Below are positions 52,963 to 63,996 of a DNA stretch of 64,000 nt, one piece after another. Each line of letters opens with the position of its first letter. The first letter of the stretch is position 1. This DNA comes from Magnetospirillum molischianum DSM 120 (lineage in GTDB: Bacteria > Pseudomonadota > Alphaproteobacteria > Rhodospirillales > Magnetospirillaceae): the NCBI RefSeq assembly GCF_000294655.1, contig NZ_CAHP01000020.1, forward strand, positions 152,751-216,750, given 5' to 3'. Both the position numbers and the translations under genes were made by a program. The notes beneath the pieces are model-generated. The model was not told where the DNA came from and ran no database searches. It was given only the letters and a program-made list of their open reading frames with translations.

Positions 52963-53259
52963 TTATTTACAGACGAAAAAATTGTCGGCGTTGTGCAGTT
53001 TCCGGTTGCGTTCCTGGTTCCAGCCCAAGGTAAGCTCGACGTCGGCCTTGGTATAACCGTTCGGGCAGACCCGCAACGCTGCATCCTGGCAGCTTTCGAA
53101 CAGGTTCATCCCGTCCCGGCAATTGACGTGATAAAGCGTAGTGCCGTCACTATGCTCGAAGCGAGTGATCTCGGCACAAGCCGACAGTCCGGCCACCGCC
53201 GTCAGGGCAAACAAGGCGGCGGCCCAGCGGCGGGGCAGGGCATATCCGGCACGAGTCAT
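52963..53259 (-). CDS. Small Cys-containing lipoprotein (unknown function)
   Basis: 98 residues. Signal sequence with lipobox LSAC (Cys28), then a short mature part with four further cysteines (NCRDGMNLFESCQDAALRVCPNGY and a terminal CK), likely two disulphides. The pattern CRD...C...C.NGY resembles small lipoproteins of unknown role in alphaproteobacteria. It stands alone between the Pro-rich protein and RNase J. Confidence 0.65.
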   Translation of the reverse strand: MTRAGYALPRRWAAALFALTAVAGLSACAEITRFEHSDGTTLYHVNCRDGMNLFESCQDAALRVCPNGYTKADVELTLGWNQERNRKLHNADNFFVCK

Positions 53260-53368
53260 GAAGAGGTCTCCGCCAAGGTCGGGCGTGCGTCGTCGTCGAT
53301 CACGATTGCCTGTTTAGCACGGGGGCGGCAGGTCCGAAAGATCAAGACGCCGCCGCCCTCGCGTGGGG

Positions 53369-55030
53369 TTACACCCGGACCAGATGAACCTCGGTGATCG
53401 GCTTCTTGCCGTGACTGTCGCGCAACGACCGCCGGACACCCAGCCGCGCCGCCTCGCGCACCACCGCATCGTCACGGCGGGCCTTGACTGGTAAGGCTTC
53501 GATTCCGGCGATCACCGCTTCGATTACGGCAGCGTGTTCTTCGGCTTCGTGGGCCGCGTCAAGCAGACCGAGCGCGGTGAGTTGAGGATCGCCCAGCAAA
53601 CGACCTGTCTTGTCGATCACCACCGTCACCACCGCCGATCCGTTGAATACCATCCGGCGGCGATTGCGCAGAATCTCCGAATCGAGCGACACCAGACGCG
53701 GCCCGTCCAGGCACAGACGGCCGGTTGGAATGTTGTCGATCACTTCGGCTGGTCCGGGAGCCAATCGCAACAGCGCGCCGTCGGACAGCTCGACGGTCTG
53801 CTCCGCTCCCATTTCGAGTGCCAGACGGGCGTGTTCCTGCTGATGGCGGGCTTCGCCATGAACGGGAACCGCGATGCGCGGCCGCAACAGCCGGTACATC
53901 TCTTCGACTTCCTCGCGGCCGGGATGGCCCGAGACGTGCACAAAGGCTTCCTTGTCCGTCACCACCTCGACACCCAGACGGATCAGGTCGTTCTGGAGTC
54001 GGAAAATTCCCTTCTCGTTGCCGGGGATGATTCTTGACGAGAAGATCGCGACATCGCCTTTACCCAGCACGACATGGGGATGGTCCCCGGCGGCGATACG
54101 GGCCAGCGCGGCACGCGGTTCTCCCTGGCTGCCGGTACAGAGATAGAGCACCTTATCCTTGGGCAGGTATCCTGCGTCGTGCTCGGTCAGGAACGGCGGC
54201 AGATCGGTCAGGTGCCCGGTTTCGCGGGCGGCGCGTTCAATCCGCCACAACGAACGCCCGACCAGGGCAACGTGCCGGTCGTTGGCGGCGGCGGCAATCG
54301 CGATGCTTTCCAGCCGGGCAACATTGGTGGCGAAACACGAGACCGCGATCCGCCCGTTATAGCGGCCGAACAGCTCGATCAGGCTACCGCGCACTTCGGA
54401 TTCCGAGCCGGAATGGCCCTTAGTGAAGACGTTGGTCGAATCGCCGACCAGAGCCAGAACTCCCTCGCGTCCGACACGGCGCAATGCCTCAAAGTCGGTC
54501 GGCGGCCCGACGAGGGGATCGGGATCGAACTTCCAATCGCCGGTATGCACCACCGTTCCGGCTGGGGTGGTGATCGCCAGGGATTGCGCTTCGGGGATCG
54601 AGTGTGTGACCGGGATCATCTCGACCGCGAACGGCCCGGCGGTAAAACGTCCACCCGGCGGGATCACGGTAATCGGCACGATGTCCTGCAACCCCACCTC
54701 GTGCAACTTTCCCTTTAGGATTGCTGCCGCGAATGGGGTGGCGAAGACCGGACAACGCAAGCGTGGCCACAGATATTGAATAGCCCCCAGGTGATCTTCG
54801 TGGCCGTGGGTTAGCACCAGCCCGGCCAGGTCCTCACGCCGTTCTTCGATCCAGGTGGGATCGGGCATCACCACATCGACCATCGGCATCGAATCGTCGC
54901 CGAATGTGACGCCCAGATCGACCATCAGCCACTGTCCGTCATAGCCGTACAGCGACAGGTTCATGCCGATTTCACCCGCGCCGCCCAGCGGCAGATAATA
55001 CAGCTCGTTACCTTCGGGGAAGTAGGTCAT
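53369..55030 (-). CDS. rnj: Ribonuclease J
   Basis: 553 residues. Metallo-beta-lactamase fold with [16 protein letters not shown] (HxHxDH zinc motif), [24 protein letters not shown], the beta-CASP insertion (about 210-370) with [15 protein letters not shown], and the RMM motif region with [16 protein letters not shown] and [18 protein letters not shown]-terminal domain follows. 5'-3' exo- and endonuclease in RNA turnover. Its start overlaps the coaX stop. Confidence 0.95.
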   Translation of the reverse strand: MTYFPEGNELYYLPLGGAGEIGMNLSLYGYDGQWLMVDLGVTFGDDSMPMVDVVMPDPTWIEERREDLAGLVLTHGHEDHLGAIQYLWPRLRCPVFATPFAAAILKGKLHEVGLQDIVPITVIPPGGRFTAGPFAVEMIPVTHSIPEAQSLAITTPAGTVVHTGDWKFDPDPLVGPPTDFEALRRVGREGVLALVGDSTNVFTKGHSGSESEVRGSLIELFGRYNGRIAVSCFATNVARLESIAIAAAANDRHVALVGRSLWRIERAARETGHLTDLPPFLTEHDAGYLPKDKVLYLCTGSQGEPRAALARIAAGDHPHVVLGKGDVAIFSSRIIPGNEKGIFRLQNDLIRLGVEVVTDKEAFVHVSGHPGREEVEEMYRLLRPRIAVPVHGEARHQQEHARLALEMGAEQTVELSDGALLRLAPGPAEVIDNIPTGRLCLDGPRLVSLDSEILRNRRRMVFNGSAVVTVVIDKTGRLLGDPQLTALGLLDAAHEAEEHAAVIEAVIAGIEALPVKARRDDAVVREAARLGVRRSLRDSHGKKPITEVHLVRV

Positions 55031-55809
55031 CGGGCAGCCGGTCTGGCATTACGGCGATGGATCTCCAGCAGGCCCCGCAGGGTCAGATCGGCGTCCAGCG
55101 CCCCGATCACCGGCGTGGCGTCAGCGAACAGCGGTGCGAGTCCGCCGGTTGCCACCACCATCATCTCGGTTCCAAACTCGTCCTTAATTCTCCGCACCAA
55201 TCCCTCAATCAGGCTGACATAGCCCCAAAAAATTCCAGATTGCATTGCCGGCACCGTCGCCTTACCGATGACATTACGGGGCCGTCCGATGGCGACGCGC
55301 GGCAGCTTGGCCGCAGCCATGTGCAGCGCCTCAAGCGACAGGTTGATGCCCGGCGCGATCGCTCCGCCGCAATAATTACCAGCGGCGTCGATAACGTCGA
55401 AGGTGGTGGCGGTGCCGAAATCGATCACGATCAGCGGCCCATCGTAGCGGCGATGCGCCGCCACCGCGTTGACAAGCCGGTCGGCACCGACTTCCTCGGG
55501 ACGGTCGAGCAGGATCGCCAGACCGAGATCAACGCCTTCATCGCCGACCACCAACGGCTCGGAGCCGAAATAGCGTCGGCAGAGAGTCTTCAGGTGAAAC
55601 ACCATCGCCGGAACAACACTGGCGATGATCGTTGCGTCGATGTCATGTCGCCGCAAGCCTTCGATCGTCAGCAACTGGGTCAGCCATACGCCCAATTCGT
55701 CGGCGGTGCGCTCGGTATTCGTCGAGGTTCGCCACTCGCCGCGCAAACGGTCTCCTTCGAATACCGCGAAAACGATGTTGGTGTTGCCCGAATCGATGGC
55801 CAACAACAT
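55027..55809 (-). CDS. coaX: Type III pantothenate kinase
   Basis: 260 residues. First step of CoA synthesis. ASKHA fold: N-terminal [17 protein letters not shown] (P-loop-like), [23 protein letters not shown] (catalytic Asp), [14 protein letters not shown] and [25 protein letters not shown]. CoaX is insensitive to CoA feedback, unlike CoaA. It lies in the nuo-birA-coaX-rnj run. Confidence 0.95.
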   Translation of the reverse strand: MLLAIDSGNTNIVFAVFEGDRLRGEWRTSTNTERTADELGVWLTQLLTIEGLRRHDIDATIIASVVPAMVFHLKTLCRRYFGSEPLVVGDEGVDLGLAILLDRPEEVGADRLVNAVAAHRRYDGPLIVIDFGTATTFDVIDAAGNYCGGAIAPGINLSLEALHMAAAKLPRVAIGRPRNVIGKATVPAMQSGIFWGYVSLIEGLVRRIKDEFGTEMMVVATGGLAPLFADATPVIGALDADLTLRGLLEIHRRNARPAAR

Positions 55810-55827
55810 GATAACAGTCTCCTGGGC

Positions 55828-56598
55828 TCACGAAGTAGGGAAGAACACGTCTCCCGCCAGAATGCGGCGACACCCGGCCGACCCTTGATCGAGCACAAGC
55901 GCGCCATCGTCGTCAAGCGCGGTAAAACAACCGGTCAGTGTCTCTGTCTCCAGCCGGACCACGGCAGTTTCGCCAAAGCCCAGTGCCCGGTCCAGCCATG
56001 CCTGACGCACCGGAGCAAATCCCTCTGCTCGCCACGCCGCCAACAACGGCCCGAACCGCCGACAAAATCCGGCCAGAATCGGTTCTGGTCCACCTGTCCA
56101 GCCGAGATCGGCCAGCGCCGTCGCCGTCTGCATCACCACCTCGGGCGGCGGTGCCACGGCGATGTTGACGCCGAATCCCAGCACCAGCCAGCCATCGCCA
56201 CCACTATCCAGCAGCATCCCGGCGATCTTGGCATTTGGCGTCGAACCGTCGGTGACGACCATCACGTCGTTCGGCCATTTGCAGCGAAACGCAGCCGTTG
56301 GAACCAGATCAGCCAAAGCACCAGCCAGCGCGGCCGAAGCGGCAAAGCCCAATTCGGCGGATCGCCCGAGCGGGCCGGACTGACGGATCAGCAACGAGGC
56401 GTGAAGATTGCCTGCCGGGCTGACCCAGGTACGGCCACGGCGGCCGCGACCGGCTGTCTGAGACTCTGCGGTTACGACCAGAAGATCACGGGCGTCTCCG
56501 CGTTCGGCCAGCCTGCGGGCTTCGTCATTGGTGCTTCCGACCTGCTCTAGCGCCAGCAGTCTGAACGGTTCCGGCAGATCGGGGAGGGACGGGCTCAT
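55828..56598 (-). CDS. birA: Biotin--[acetyl-CoA-carboxylase] ligase, class I
   Basis: 256 residues. Ligase motif QTAGRGRRGRTWVSPAGNLHASLL (biotinoyl-AMP loop), KWPNDVMV and KIAGMLLDSGGDGWLVLGFGVNI are clear. The N-terminal helix-turn-helix of E. coli BirA is absent, so it cannot repress bio genes. The ATG overlaps the nuoN stop (ATGA). Confidence 0.94.
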   Translation of the reverse strand: MSPSLPDLPEPFRLLALEQVGSTNDEARRLAERGDARDLLVVTAESQTAGRGRRGRTWVSPAGNLHASLLIRQSGPLGRSAELGFAASAALAGALADLVPTAAFRCKWPNDVMVVTDGSTPNAKIAGMLLDSGGDGWLVLGFGVNIAVAPPPEVVMQTATALADLGWTGGPEPILAGFCRRFGPLLAAWRAEGFAPVRQAWLDRALGFGETAVVRLETETLTGCFTALDDDGALVLDQGSAGCRRILAGDVFFPTS

Positions 56599-58046
56599 CC
56601 GGTGGGAAACAGCGCCGCCGCCGCTGCCTTGGCGCCCGTAACAAGCGGGGCAGGCAGGAAGGTGAAGCCCAGAACGACCATGGTTCCGACGCTCATCGCC
56701 ACCACCGGAGCCGAACCGATGGGATGGTCGAACGATTCAACCGGCTCGTCGAAATACATCACTTTGACGATACGCAGATAGTAATAGGCCGCAACGACGC
56801 TCGTCACGAGGCCAACGACGGCCAGTGGGTACAGTCCGGCCTCGATCGCCGCCATGAAGACGTAGAATTTGCCCCAGAATCCGGCCAATGGCGGGATGCC
56901 CGCCATTGAGAACATCAGGACCGCCATGACGAAGGCCATTGCCGGATTCGTCTTCGACAGTCCGGCCAGATCGGCGATCCCCTCGACATGGCGGCCCATC
57001 CGTCGCATCGACAGGATGACAGCGAACACCGCGATGTTCATGAACAGGTAGATCGTCAGGTAGATCAGGATGGCCTGAACCCCCAACACCGATCCAGCCG
57101 CCAGCCCGACCAGGATGTATCCGGCATGTCCGATCGAACTGTAGGCCATCAGGCGCTTGATGTTGCTTTGGGTCAGGGCGGCAAAAGCACCGACCAGCAT
57201 CGAAATCACCGCCAGGGCCACCACCACCTGCCGCCACTGATCGGTCATTGCCGCGAACGGTTCGACCATCACGCGGGTCAGCAGACAGAGAGCGGCGATC
57301 TTCGGTGCCACCGAGAAGAAGGCGGTAACCGGGGTTGGCGCTCCTTCATAAACGTCGGGCGTCCACATGTGGAAGGGGGCCGCCGACACTTTGAAGGCCA
57401 GACCGGCGACGACGAACACCAGCCCGACGACAATCCCCACGGCCGGCGGGCCAGACAGATCCTCGAACGAGCGGGCCAGTCCAAGGAACGAAGTGGTGCC
57501 GGAAAAACCGTACAACAGCGAAATGCCATAGAGCAGCAGGCCCGAGGCCAGTGCTCCCAGTACGAAATACTTCACGCCGGCCTCGGCCGCACGGGGACTG
57601 TCGCGATGGAATGCGGCCAGCACATAGAGCGGCAGGCTCGACAACTCCAATCCCATATACAACGACATGAAGTCGTTGGCCGAGACCATCACCATCATGC
57701 CCAGGGTCGCGAACAGAACCAGCACCGGATATTCAAACCGGGTGGTCTTCTCGCGCTCAAGGAACGGGATCGCCAGGGCAGTGGAGAGGATCGAGCCGAG
57801 CAGGATCAGCTGTTTGGCAAACGCGGCGAAGCGGTCAGCGACGAACAGACCGCCGAACCCGGTCTGACGGTCGGGGCCAAGCGCCCAGACCAGCAACATC
57901 GCCGTCACCATCGTCATGATGCTGAGGGTCGCAATCGGGCGGGTGGGATCGCCGGAGCGGAACACCCCGATCAGCACCAGGATCAGGCCGCATAACGCCA
58001 CGAATAATTCGGGCAGCACGGGAAGAATGTCGAGAGTCACGGTCAC
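56595..58046 (-). CDS. nuoN: NADH-quinone oxidoreductase subunit N
   Basis: 483 residues from a GTG with GGGGGAT upstream. Antiporter-like proton-channel subunit of complex I with about 14 helices; SLYMGLELSSLPLYVLAAF and GLVFVVAGLAFKVSAAPFHMWTPDVYEGAPTPVTAFF carry the conserved channel Glu and Lys, and SNIKRLMAYSSIGHAGYILVG the broken-helix Lys. Last complex I gene of the operon. Confidence 0.97.
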   Translation of the reverse strand: MTVTLDILPVLPELFVALCGLILVLIGVFRSGDPTRPIATLSIMTMVTAMLLVWALGPDRQTGFGGLFVADRFAAFAKQLILLGSILSTALAIPFLEREKTTRFEYPVLVLFATLGMMVMVSANDFMSLYMGLELSSLPLYVLAAFHRDSPRAAEAGVKYFVLGALASGLLLYGISLLYGFSGTTSFLGLARSFEDLSGPPAVGIVVGLVFVVAGLAFKVSAAPFHMWTPDVYEGAPTPVTAFFSVAPKIAALCLLTRVMVEPFAAMTDQWRQVVVALAVISMLVGAFAALTQSNIKRLMAYSSIGHAGYILVGLAAGSVLGVQAILIYLTIYLFMNIAVFAVILSMRRMGRHVEGIADLAGLSKTNPAMAFVMAVLMFSMAGIPPLAGFWGKFYVFMAAIEAGLYPLAVVGLVTSVVAAYYYLRIVKVMYFDEPVESFDHPIGSAPVVAMSVGTMVVLGFTFLPAPLVTGAKAAAAALFPTG

Positions 58047-58058
58047 GTCGCCATCCCC

Positions 58059-59573
58059 CTAGCGTGTCGCCGCCGCCAAACCGGCCTGAGCCGCCTTGGC
58101 GAGTTCGAAATTGTCGATCAGCTTGGCCACGGAGGCGTGCATCGGGTCGAGGAAGGTTGCTGGATGCACACCCATCCATATCACCAAAACCGCCAGCGGG
58201 AGAAAGACCAAAATCTCGCGGGCACTGAGGTCGGGCAGCATCTTCAGATCCTCGTGCACCAGCCGGCCAAAGAATACCCGGCGGTACAGATACAGCATGT
58301 AGGCGGCTCCCAGAATCACACCGGTCGCGGTCAGAACGGCCACGAGTCGGTCAACCTGGAACACTCCAATCAGGACCAGGAACTCACCGACAAAGCCGGA
58401 AGTTCCGGGCAGCCCGATCGACGCCAGGGTGAACAGCATGAAAAAAGCGGCGTAAAGAGGCATTCTCGTCGCCAGACCGCCAAACCGCGCGATCTCGCGC
58501 GTGTGGAGGCGATCATAAATCACTCCGACGCCTAGGAACAGCGCCGCCGCGACCACGCCGTGCGACAGCATTTGTATCAGCGCACCCTCGACTCCCTGCG
58601 GCGTCATCGCGAACAGGCCCAGCGTGACATAGCCCATGTGGGCAACCGAGCTGTAGGCGATCAGCTTCTTGATATCCTCCTGAACCAGCGCAACCAAAGA
58701 GGTGTAGATCACGGCCACAACTGACAAAACCTGGATCAGCGGGGTGAAGAACACCGAGGCATCGGGCAGCATCGGGAGGGAGAAGCGCAGGAAGCCGTAA
58801 GCCCCCATCTTCAGCAGCACGCCAGCCAGGATCACCGATCCGGCGGTCGGCGCTTCGACGTGGGCGTCGGGCAACCACGTATGGACCGGCCACATCGGCA
58901 CCTTGACTGCGAACGAGGCAAAAAAGGCCATCCAGAGCCATTTCTGCATCTCAATCGGGAAGGAATGAGCCATCAGCGAGGGAATGTCGGTGGTCTGCGC
59001 CTCGAAATACATCACCAGCATTGCCACCAGCATCAGCACCGAGCCGAGCAGGGTATAGAGGAAGAATTTGAAAGCGGCGTATACGCGCCGCTGTCCGCCC
59101 CACACCCCGATGATGATGAACATCGGGATCAGCACGCCTTCGAAGAACAGGTAGAACAGCACCAGATCAAGGGCGCAGAACATCCCCACCATCATGGTCT
59201 CAAGGACCAGGAAGCAGACCATGTACTCCTTGACCCGTTCGTGTACCGCCCGATACGTCGAGAGGATGCAGAGTGGGGTCAGGAAGGTGGACAGCAGCAC
59301 GAACCACAGAGACACCCCATCGATTCCAAGCGAATAGGCGATGGTGGTGCCGGGGAACCAGGCGGCGGTCTCCTTCAACTGGAAATCGGGCGAGGCAGCG
59401 TCGAAACGCCCCAGGATGAACAGCGACACCACAAAGGTGGCCAGTGCCGTCAGCAGAGCGACGTTGCGGGCATTGCGCGCCACCACCTCGGTCTCACCCC
59501 GGATGGTCAGAATGAACAACGCGCCCAACAAAGGCAGAAACGTCGTTAGCGTGAGAAGCGGCCAGTCGGTCAT
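58059..59573 (-). CDS. nuoM: NADH-quinone oxidoreductase subunit M
   Basis: 504 residues, about 14 helices. Conserved Glu in [16 protein letters not shown] and [18 protein letters not shown], channel Lys in [36 protein letters not shown], and [21 protein letters not shown]. Proton-pumping membrane arm subunit. Confidence 0.97.
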   Translation of the reverse strand: MTDWPLLTLTTFLPLLGALFILTIRGETEVVARNARNVALLTALATFVVSLFILGRFDAASPDFQLKETAAWFPGTTIAYSLGIDGVSLWFVLLSTFLTPLCILSTYRAVHERVKEYMVCFLVLETMMVGMFCALDLVLFYLFFEGVLIPMFIIIGVWGGQRRVYAAFKFFLYTLLGSVLMLVAMLVMYFEAQTTDIPSLMAHSFPIEMQKWLWMAFFASFAVKVPMWPVHTWLPDAHVEAPTAGSVILAGVLLKMGAYGFLRFSLPMLPDASVFFTPLIQVLSVVAVIYTSLVALVQEDIKKLIAYSSVAHMGYVTLGLFAMTPQGVEGALIQMLSHGVVAAALFLGVGVIYDRLHTREIARFGGLATRMPLYAAFFMLFTLASIGLPGTSGFVGEFLVLIGVFQVDRLVAVLTATGVILGAAYMLYLYRRVFFGRLVHEDLKMLPDLSAREILVFLPLAVLVIWMGVHPATFLDPMHASVAKLIDNFELAKAAQAGLAAATR

Positions 59574-59591
59574 GGGTCCTCTTCCCCGTCC

Positions 59592-61523
59592 TTAATTCTT
59601 GATAGCCATGTACCAGGTGACGAGACCCGCCACCCCGATCAGCATGGCGAACGCATAGTGGAACAGATAGCCGGTCTCGGTTGCTGCCACTTTACGTCCC
59701 ATTCTCATGCTGGTCGCCGCCACCCCGTCGGGCCCAAGGCCATCGATCAAGGCTCCGTCGCCGCCCTTCCATAATCCTCGCCCAAGGCGAAAAGCAGGTC
59801 GGATCAGCACGGCGTCGTACAATTCGTCGAAATACCACTTGTTCAGCAGAAAGCGGTGTAGCGCCGGGAATGTCCGCGCCAGAATGCCCGGCAAAGCGGG
59901 CGCGAACACATAGAGCAGGTACGCGACCGCGATTCCTCCTGCCGCTGCGACCGTCGGCATCAGCGCCACCCAGCCGGGGACGTGATGGGCGTTGTCGAGC
60001 GCCGGATGGATGTCCGCAACGGTCAGGGCGCGGCCCCAGAAGTCATGGCTGGCCGGACCGACGAACAGATCATAGCCGATCCACCCGGCAAACATCGCTC
60101 CCGCGCCCAGGAACAGCAGCGGTACGATCATCACCGCCGGGCTTTCATGGACATGGGCCATCACCTGCTCATCGGCACGCGGACGGCCATGGAAGGTCAA
60201 CAGCAGCAAACGCCAGGAATAGAACGCGGTCAGCACTGCCGCCAGAATTCCAACCCAGTAAGCGATCTGTCCGACCGGCGTGCCTGCGGCCCAGGCGGCT
60301 TCCAGGATTATGTCCTTGGAATAATACCCGGCGAAGAACGGAATCCCGGCCAGCGCCAGCGAGCCGACCCACATCAGCGCCCAGGTGACCTTGACGTGCT
60401 TCCAGATACCGCCCATCCGGCGGATATCCTGCTCGTCGCTCATCGCGTGGATCACCGATCCGGCGGCAAGGAACAGAAGCGCCTTGAAGAAAGCGTGGGT
60501 CATCAGATGGAAAATTGCAGCCTGATAGGCTGACACCCCAAGGGCAAAGAACATGTAGCCCAACTGGGAACAGGTCGAATAGGCGATGATCCGCTTGATA
60601 TCGTTCTGAACGCAGCCGATGGTGGCGGCGAAAATCGCCGTTGCCGCGCCAACCACTGTCACCACCGCCAGGGCGGCGTCCGACAGTTCGAACAACGGAC
60701 TCATCCGCGCGACCAGGAATACGCCTGCGGTCACCATCGTCGCGGCATGGATCAGGGCGGACACTGGGGTCGGTCCTTCCATCGCGTCAGGCAGCCAGGT
60801 GTGCAGGCCAAGCTGGGCCGATTTGCCCATCGCACCGACGAACAGCAGAAGGCAGCAGACGGTGATCGCGTTGACTTTCAGCCCCAGCACGGTCGTGGTC
60901 ACGCCTGCCTTAGCGGCGGCAGCGGCGAAGATCGCGTCGAGACCGATGGTTCCGAACAGGGCGAATAATCCGAAGATTCCCAGCAGGAAGGCGAAATCGC
61001 CGACCCGGTTAACGATGAATGCCTTGATCGCCGCCGCCGAAGCCGAGGGCTTCTCGTACCAGAACCCGATCAGCAGGTACGAAGCCAGACCGACACCTTC
61101 CCAGCCGAAGAACAACTGAACCAGATTGTCGGCGGTCACCAGCATCAGCATTGCGAAGGTGAATAACGACAGATAGGCATGGAACCGCGGGATCGACGGA
61201 TCGTGGGCCATGTAGCCGATCGAATAAAGATGGACCGCCGCCGAGACCCAGGTCACCACCACCAGCATCACCGCCGTCAGTGTATCGACCTTCAAGGCCC
61301 AGGACAAATCCAGGCCGCCGGAGCGGATCCAGTCGGCCAGAATCACGGTTTCGGTCTGGCCGCCCAGCGCCACCCGGTCGAACACCAGGGCAGCCGAGAC
61401 CGCGGCCATCACCAGCAAGCCGGTGGTGACGATCTGGGCTCCCCGCGCGCCGATGACGCGGCCGAACAGGCCGGCGGCAACGGCCCCCAGCAGCGGCAGG
61501 AAAACGGTGGCGATGACGGTCAT
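59592..61523 (-). CDS. nuoL: NADH-quinone oxidoreductase subunit L
   Basis: 643 residues from the ATG at 61523. Distal pump subunit with the long lateral helix at its C-terminus. FFGWEGVGLASYLLIGFWYE, GAMGKSAQLGLHTWLPDAMEGPTPVSALIHAATMV and NDIKRIIAYSTCSQLGYMFFALG are conserved. Residues upstream of 61523 in the same frame overlap nuoK antisense and were excluded. Confidence 0.97.
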   Translation of the reverse strand: MTVIATVFLPLLGAVAAGLFGRVIGARGAQIVTTGLLVMAAVSAALVFDRVALGGQTETVILADWIRSGGLDLSWALKVDTLTAVMLVVVTWVSAAVHLYSIGYMAHDPSIPRFHAYLSLFTFAMLMLVTADNLVQLFFGWEGVGLASYLLIGFWYEKPSASAAAIKAFIVNRVGDFAFLLGIFGLFALFGTIGLDAIFAAAAAKAGVTTTVLGLKVNAITVCCLLLFVGAMGKSAQLGLHTWLPDAMEGPTPVSALIHAATMVTAGVFLVARMSPLFELSDAALAVVTVVGAATAIFAATIGCVQNDIKRIIAYSTCSQLGYMFFALGVSAYQAAIFHLMTHAFFKALLFLAAGSVIHAMSDEQDIRRMGGIWKHVKVTWALMWVGSLALAGIPFFAGYYSKDIILEAAWAAGTPVGQIAYWVGILAAVLTAFYSWRLLLLTFHGRPRADEQVMAHVHESPAVMIVPLLFLGAGAMFAGWIGYDLFVGPASHDFWGRALTVADIHPALDNAHHVPGWVALMPTVAAAGGIAVAYLLYVFAPALPGILARTFPALHRFLLNKWYFDELYDAVLIRPAFRLGRGLWKGGDGALIDGLGPDGVAATSMRMGRKVAATETGYLFHYAFAMLIGVAGLVTWYMAIKN

Positions 61524-61530
61524 CTGACGG

Positions 61531-61842
61531 CTATCCCTTGAGCTGGCTGATGTCCTCGACCGCGATAGTGCCGCGGCTGCGGAAGAAGACAACGATGATG
61601 GCAAGGCCGATGGCGGCTTCGGCGGCAGCCACCGTCAGCACGAACATCGCCAGAACCTGCCCGACAAGGTCGTGCAGGACGGACGAGAACGCCACCAGAT
61701 TGAGGTTGACCGCGAGCAGAATCAGCTCGATCGACATCATGATGATGATGACGTTCTTGCGGTTGAGGAAGATTCCGACCACCCCCAAGGTGAACAGGAT
61801 TGCCGCGACGGTCAGATAGTGGGAGAGGCCGATTTCAAACAT
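61531..61842 (-). CDS. nuoK: NADH-quinone oxidoreductase subunit K
   Basis: 103 residues from the ATG at 61842 ([10 protein letters not shown], the standard NuoK start; a TTG at 61851 is 9 bases earlier). Three helices with the two essential glutamates in [19 protein letters not shown] and [19 protein letters not shown]. Confidence 0.97.
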   Translation of the reverse strand: MFEIGLSHYLTVAAILFTLGVVGIFLNRKNVIIIMMSIELILLAVNLNLVAFSSVLHDLVGQVLAMFVLTVAAAEAAIGLAIIVVFFRSRGTIAVEDISQLKG

Positions 61843-61847
61843 CACGG

Positions 61848-62456
61848 TCAAAGCCCCCGTCCTGACTGGACCTTACGCAATTCGACCGAACGCGGTGTCC
61901 GCTCGACCTGATCGGCGATCGACTGGCGGCGCACTCCGCTACGGCGGCGATGGGTGAGCAGGATCGCCCCGATCATCGCCACCAGCAGGATCAGCCCTGC
62001 CGTCTGGAACAGGAACACATAATCGGTATAGAGCAGATGCCCCAGCGCCTGAGTGTTGGTTACCTTCAACGGGTCGGGCAAAGGCGCGCGCGTCAGCGCT
62101 TCGGACGATTCACTCGGACTCCAGGCAAAGGCCACCGCAACCAGTTCGCCCAACAGCACCGCCCCCACCAACCCGCCAAGCGGCAGGTAGTGCAGGAATC
62201 CGGCGCGTAGCTCGGCCCGGTTGACGTCAAGCATCATCACCACGAAAAGGAACAGCACCGCCACCGCGCCGACATAGACGATGACCAGAACCATCGCCAG
62301 GAATTCGGCTCCCAGCAGCAGGAACAGCCCCGCCGTATTAAAGAAGCACAGGATCAGCCACAAAACAGAATGAACCGGATTGCGGGCGGACACGACCATC
62401 GCGCCGCTTGCGACCGTCAGGCCTGCAAAGAGATAGAAAATCAACGCTGTCGACAT
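61848..62456 (-). CDS. nuoJ: NADH-quinone oxidoreductase subunit J
   Basis: 202 residues from the ATG at 62456, after GAAGGGGGGAAA. Five helices; [54 protein letters not shown] is the conserved core with the pi-bulge helix. Confidence 0.97.
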   Translation of the reverse strand: MSTALIFYLFAGLTVASGAMVVSARNPVHSVLWLILCFFNTAGLFLLLGAEFLAMVLVIVYVGAVAVLFLFVVMMLDVNRAELRAGFLHYLPLGGLVGAVLLGELVAVAFAWSPSESSEALTRAPLPDPLKVTNTQALGHLLYTDYVFLFQTAGLILLVAMIGAILLTHRRRSGVRRQSIADQVERTPRSVELRKVQSGRGL

Positions 62457-62472
62457 TCCGGGTTTCCCCCCT

Positions 62473-62961
62473 TCAGCGATAGGGAGCTTCGGCGGAAAGA
62501 CGGAAGGCCAGTTCAGCCTCCCAGCGATCACCGTTGGCGAGAAGTTTGGCCTTGTTGTACATCAGTTCCGCCCGCGTCTCGGTGGCATATTCAAAGTTTG
62601 GACCCTCGACGATCGCATCGACCGGGCATGCCTCCTGGCACAGACCGCAATAGATGCATTTTGTCATGTCGATATCGTAGCGCAGGGTGCGCCGCGATCC
62701 GTCTTCACGGGGTTCGGCCTCAATCGTGATCGCCTGGGCCGGGCACACCGCTTCACAGAGCTTGCAGGCGATGCAGCGTTCTTCACCGTTGGGATAACGG
62801 CGCAGAGCGTGCTCGCCGCGGAACCGGGTGCTGAGAAAGCCTTTCTCATACGGATAATTGATCGTCACCTTGGGCTTGAACAGGTAACGGAAGGTTACCG
62901 ACAGGCCGTGGAACAGCTCGATCAGCAGGAAGGCGCGCGCGGTGCGGTCAATGAACGACAT
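62473..62961 (-). CDS. nuoI: NADH-quinone oxidoreductase subunit I (two 4Fe-4S)
   Basis: 162 residues. Peripheral-arm subunit with clusters N6a and N6b: [19 protein letters not shown] and [47 protein letters not shown] is typical of the alphaproteobacterial and mitochondrial TYKY form. Confidence 0.98.
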   Translation of the reverse strand: MSFIDRTARAFLLIELFHGLSVTFRYLFKPKVTINYPYEKGFLSTRFRGEHALRRYPNGEERCIACKLCEAVCPAQAITIEAEPREDGSRRTLRYDIDMTKCIYCGLCQEACPVDAIVEGPNFEYATETRAELMYNKAKLLANGDRWEAELAFRLSAEAPYR

Positions 62962-62976
62962 CGGTCGGGCTCTCTC

Positions 62977-63996
62977 CTATCCCTGTCCGGGCAACTGGCC
63001 GAGGGCGGTCAGCGTGCCGGCGGTCAACACGACCCAGATCAGCGAGAAGGGGAGGAACACCTTCCATCCCAACCGCATCAGCTGGTCATAGCGGTAGCGC
63101 GGAAAGGTCGCCCGGACCCAGATGAAAATGAACATCACCAGGCAGACCTTGGCGAAGAACCAAACCGGCCCCGGCAGGAAGGTCCAGCCAAACGGTGCCA
63201 GCCAGCCCCCCAGGAACAGGATCGAGGTCATCGCTCCGACAACCAGCATATTGATATATTCGCCCAGGTAGAACAGCGCGAACGGCATGGACGAGTATTC
63301 AACGTTATATCCGGCGACCAGTTCGGACTCGCATTCGGGCAAATCGAACGGAGAGCGGTTCGTTTCTGCCAGACCCGAGGCGATGAACAGCACGAACAGA
63401 GGCAGGTGCGGCAGGACAAACCACATCCCTTCCTGAGCCCGGACGATTGCCGACAGGTTCAGGGAGCCGGCGGTCAGCAGCACCGAAACCATGATCAGCC
63501 CGATCGAGACCTCGTAGGACACCATCTGCGCGGCCGACCGCAATGCGCCGAGGAAAGCATAGCGCGAGTTCGAGGCCCATCCAGCCATCACCACGCCATA
63601 GACGCCCATACTCGACACCGCGAGAACGTACAGGATACCGACATTGATATCGGCCAGCACCATCCCGTCGCCGAAGGGAATCACCGCCCACACCACCAGC
63701 GAAACGATAAAGGTGATCATTGGCGCGAGGAGGTAAATTCCTCGGTTCGCGCTGCTCGGCAGCACGGTTTCCTTAAAGAATAGCTTGATGCCGTCGGCGA
63801 AGGGCTGGAGAAGCCCCAACGGCCCGACCACGTTCGGCCCTTTGCGCAGATGCATCGAGCCGATGATCTTGCGCTCGGCATAGACCAGATAGGCCATCAC
63901 GATCAGCACCGGCAAGAAGATCGCGATGATCTTCGCGACGATGACGATTAGATCCCAAAGGAGCGGTGGAAACTGCGCAGCCACGAGGTCAAGCAT
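62977..63996 (-). CDS. nuoH: NADH-quinone oxidoreductase subunit H
   Basis: 339 residues, start at 63996 so complete within the window. Eight helices lining the quinone chamber; [38 protein letters not shown] is the conserved charged entry, and [27 protein letters not shown] the acidic third loop. nuoG should lie just outside the window. Confidence 0.98.
   Translation of the reverse strand: MLDLVAAQFPPLLWDLIVIVAKIIAIFLPVLIVMAYLVYAERKIIGSMHLRKGPNVVGPLGLLQPFADGIKLFFKETVLPSSANRGIYLLAPMITFIVSLVVWAVIPFGDGMVLADINVGILYVLAVSSMGVYGVVMAGWASNSRYAFLGALRSAAQMVSYEVSIGLIMVSVLLTAGSLNLSAIVRAQEGMWFVLPHLPLFVLFIASGLAETNRSPFDLPECESELVAGYNVEYSSMPFALFYLGEYINMLVVGAMTSILFLGGWLAPFGWTFLPGPVWFFAKVCLVMFIFIWVRATFPRYRYDQLMRLGWKVFLPFSLIWVVLTAGTLTALGQLPGQG

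Noticed and set aside
56988-57995. 335-codon plus-strand frame opposite nuoN
   Set aside because: It is His/Gln/Arg-rich reverse reading of a membrane protein; nuoN is unambiguous.
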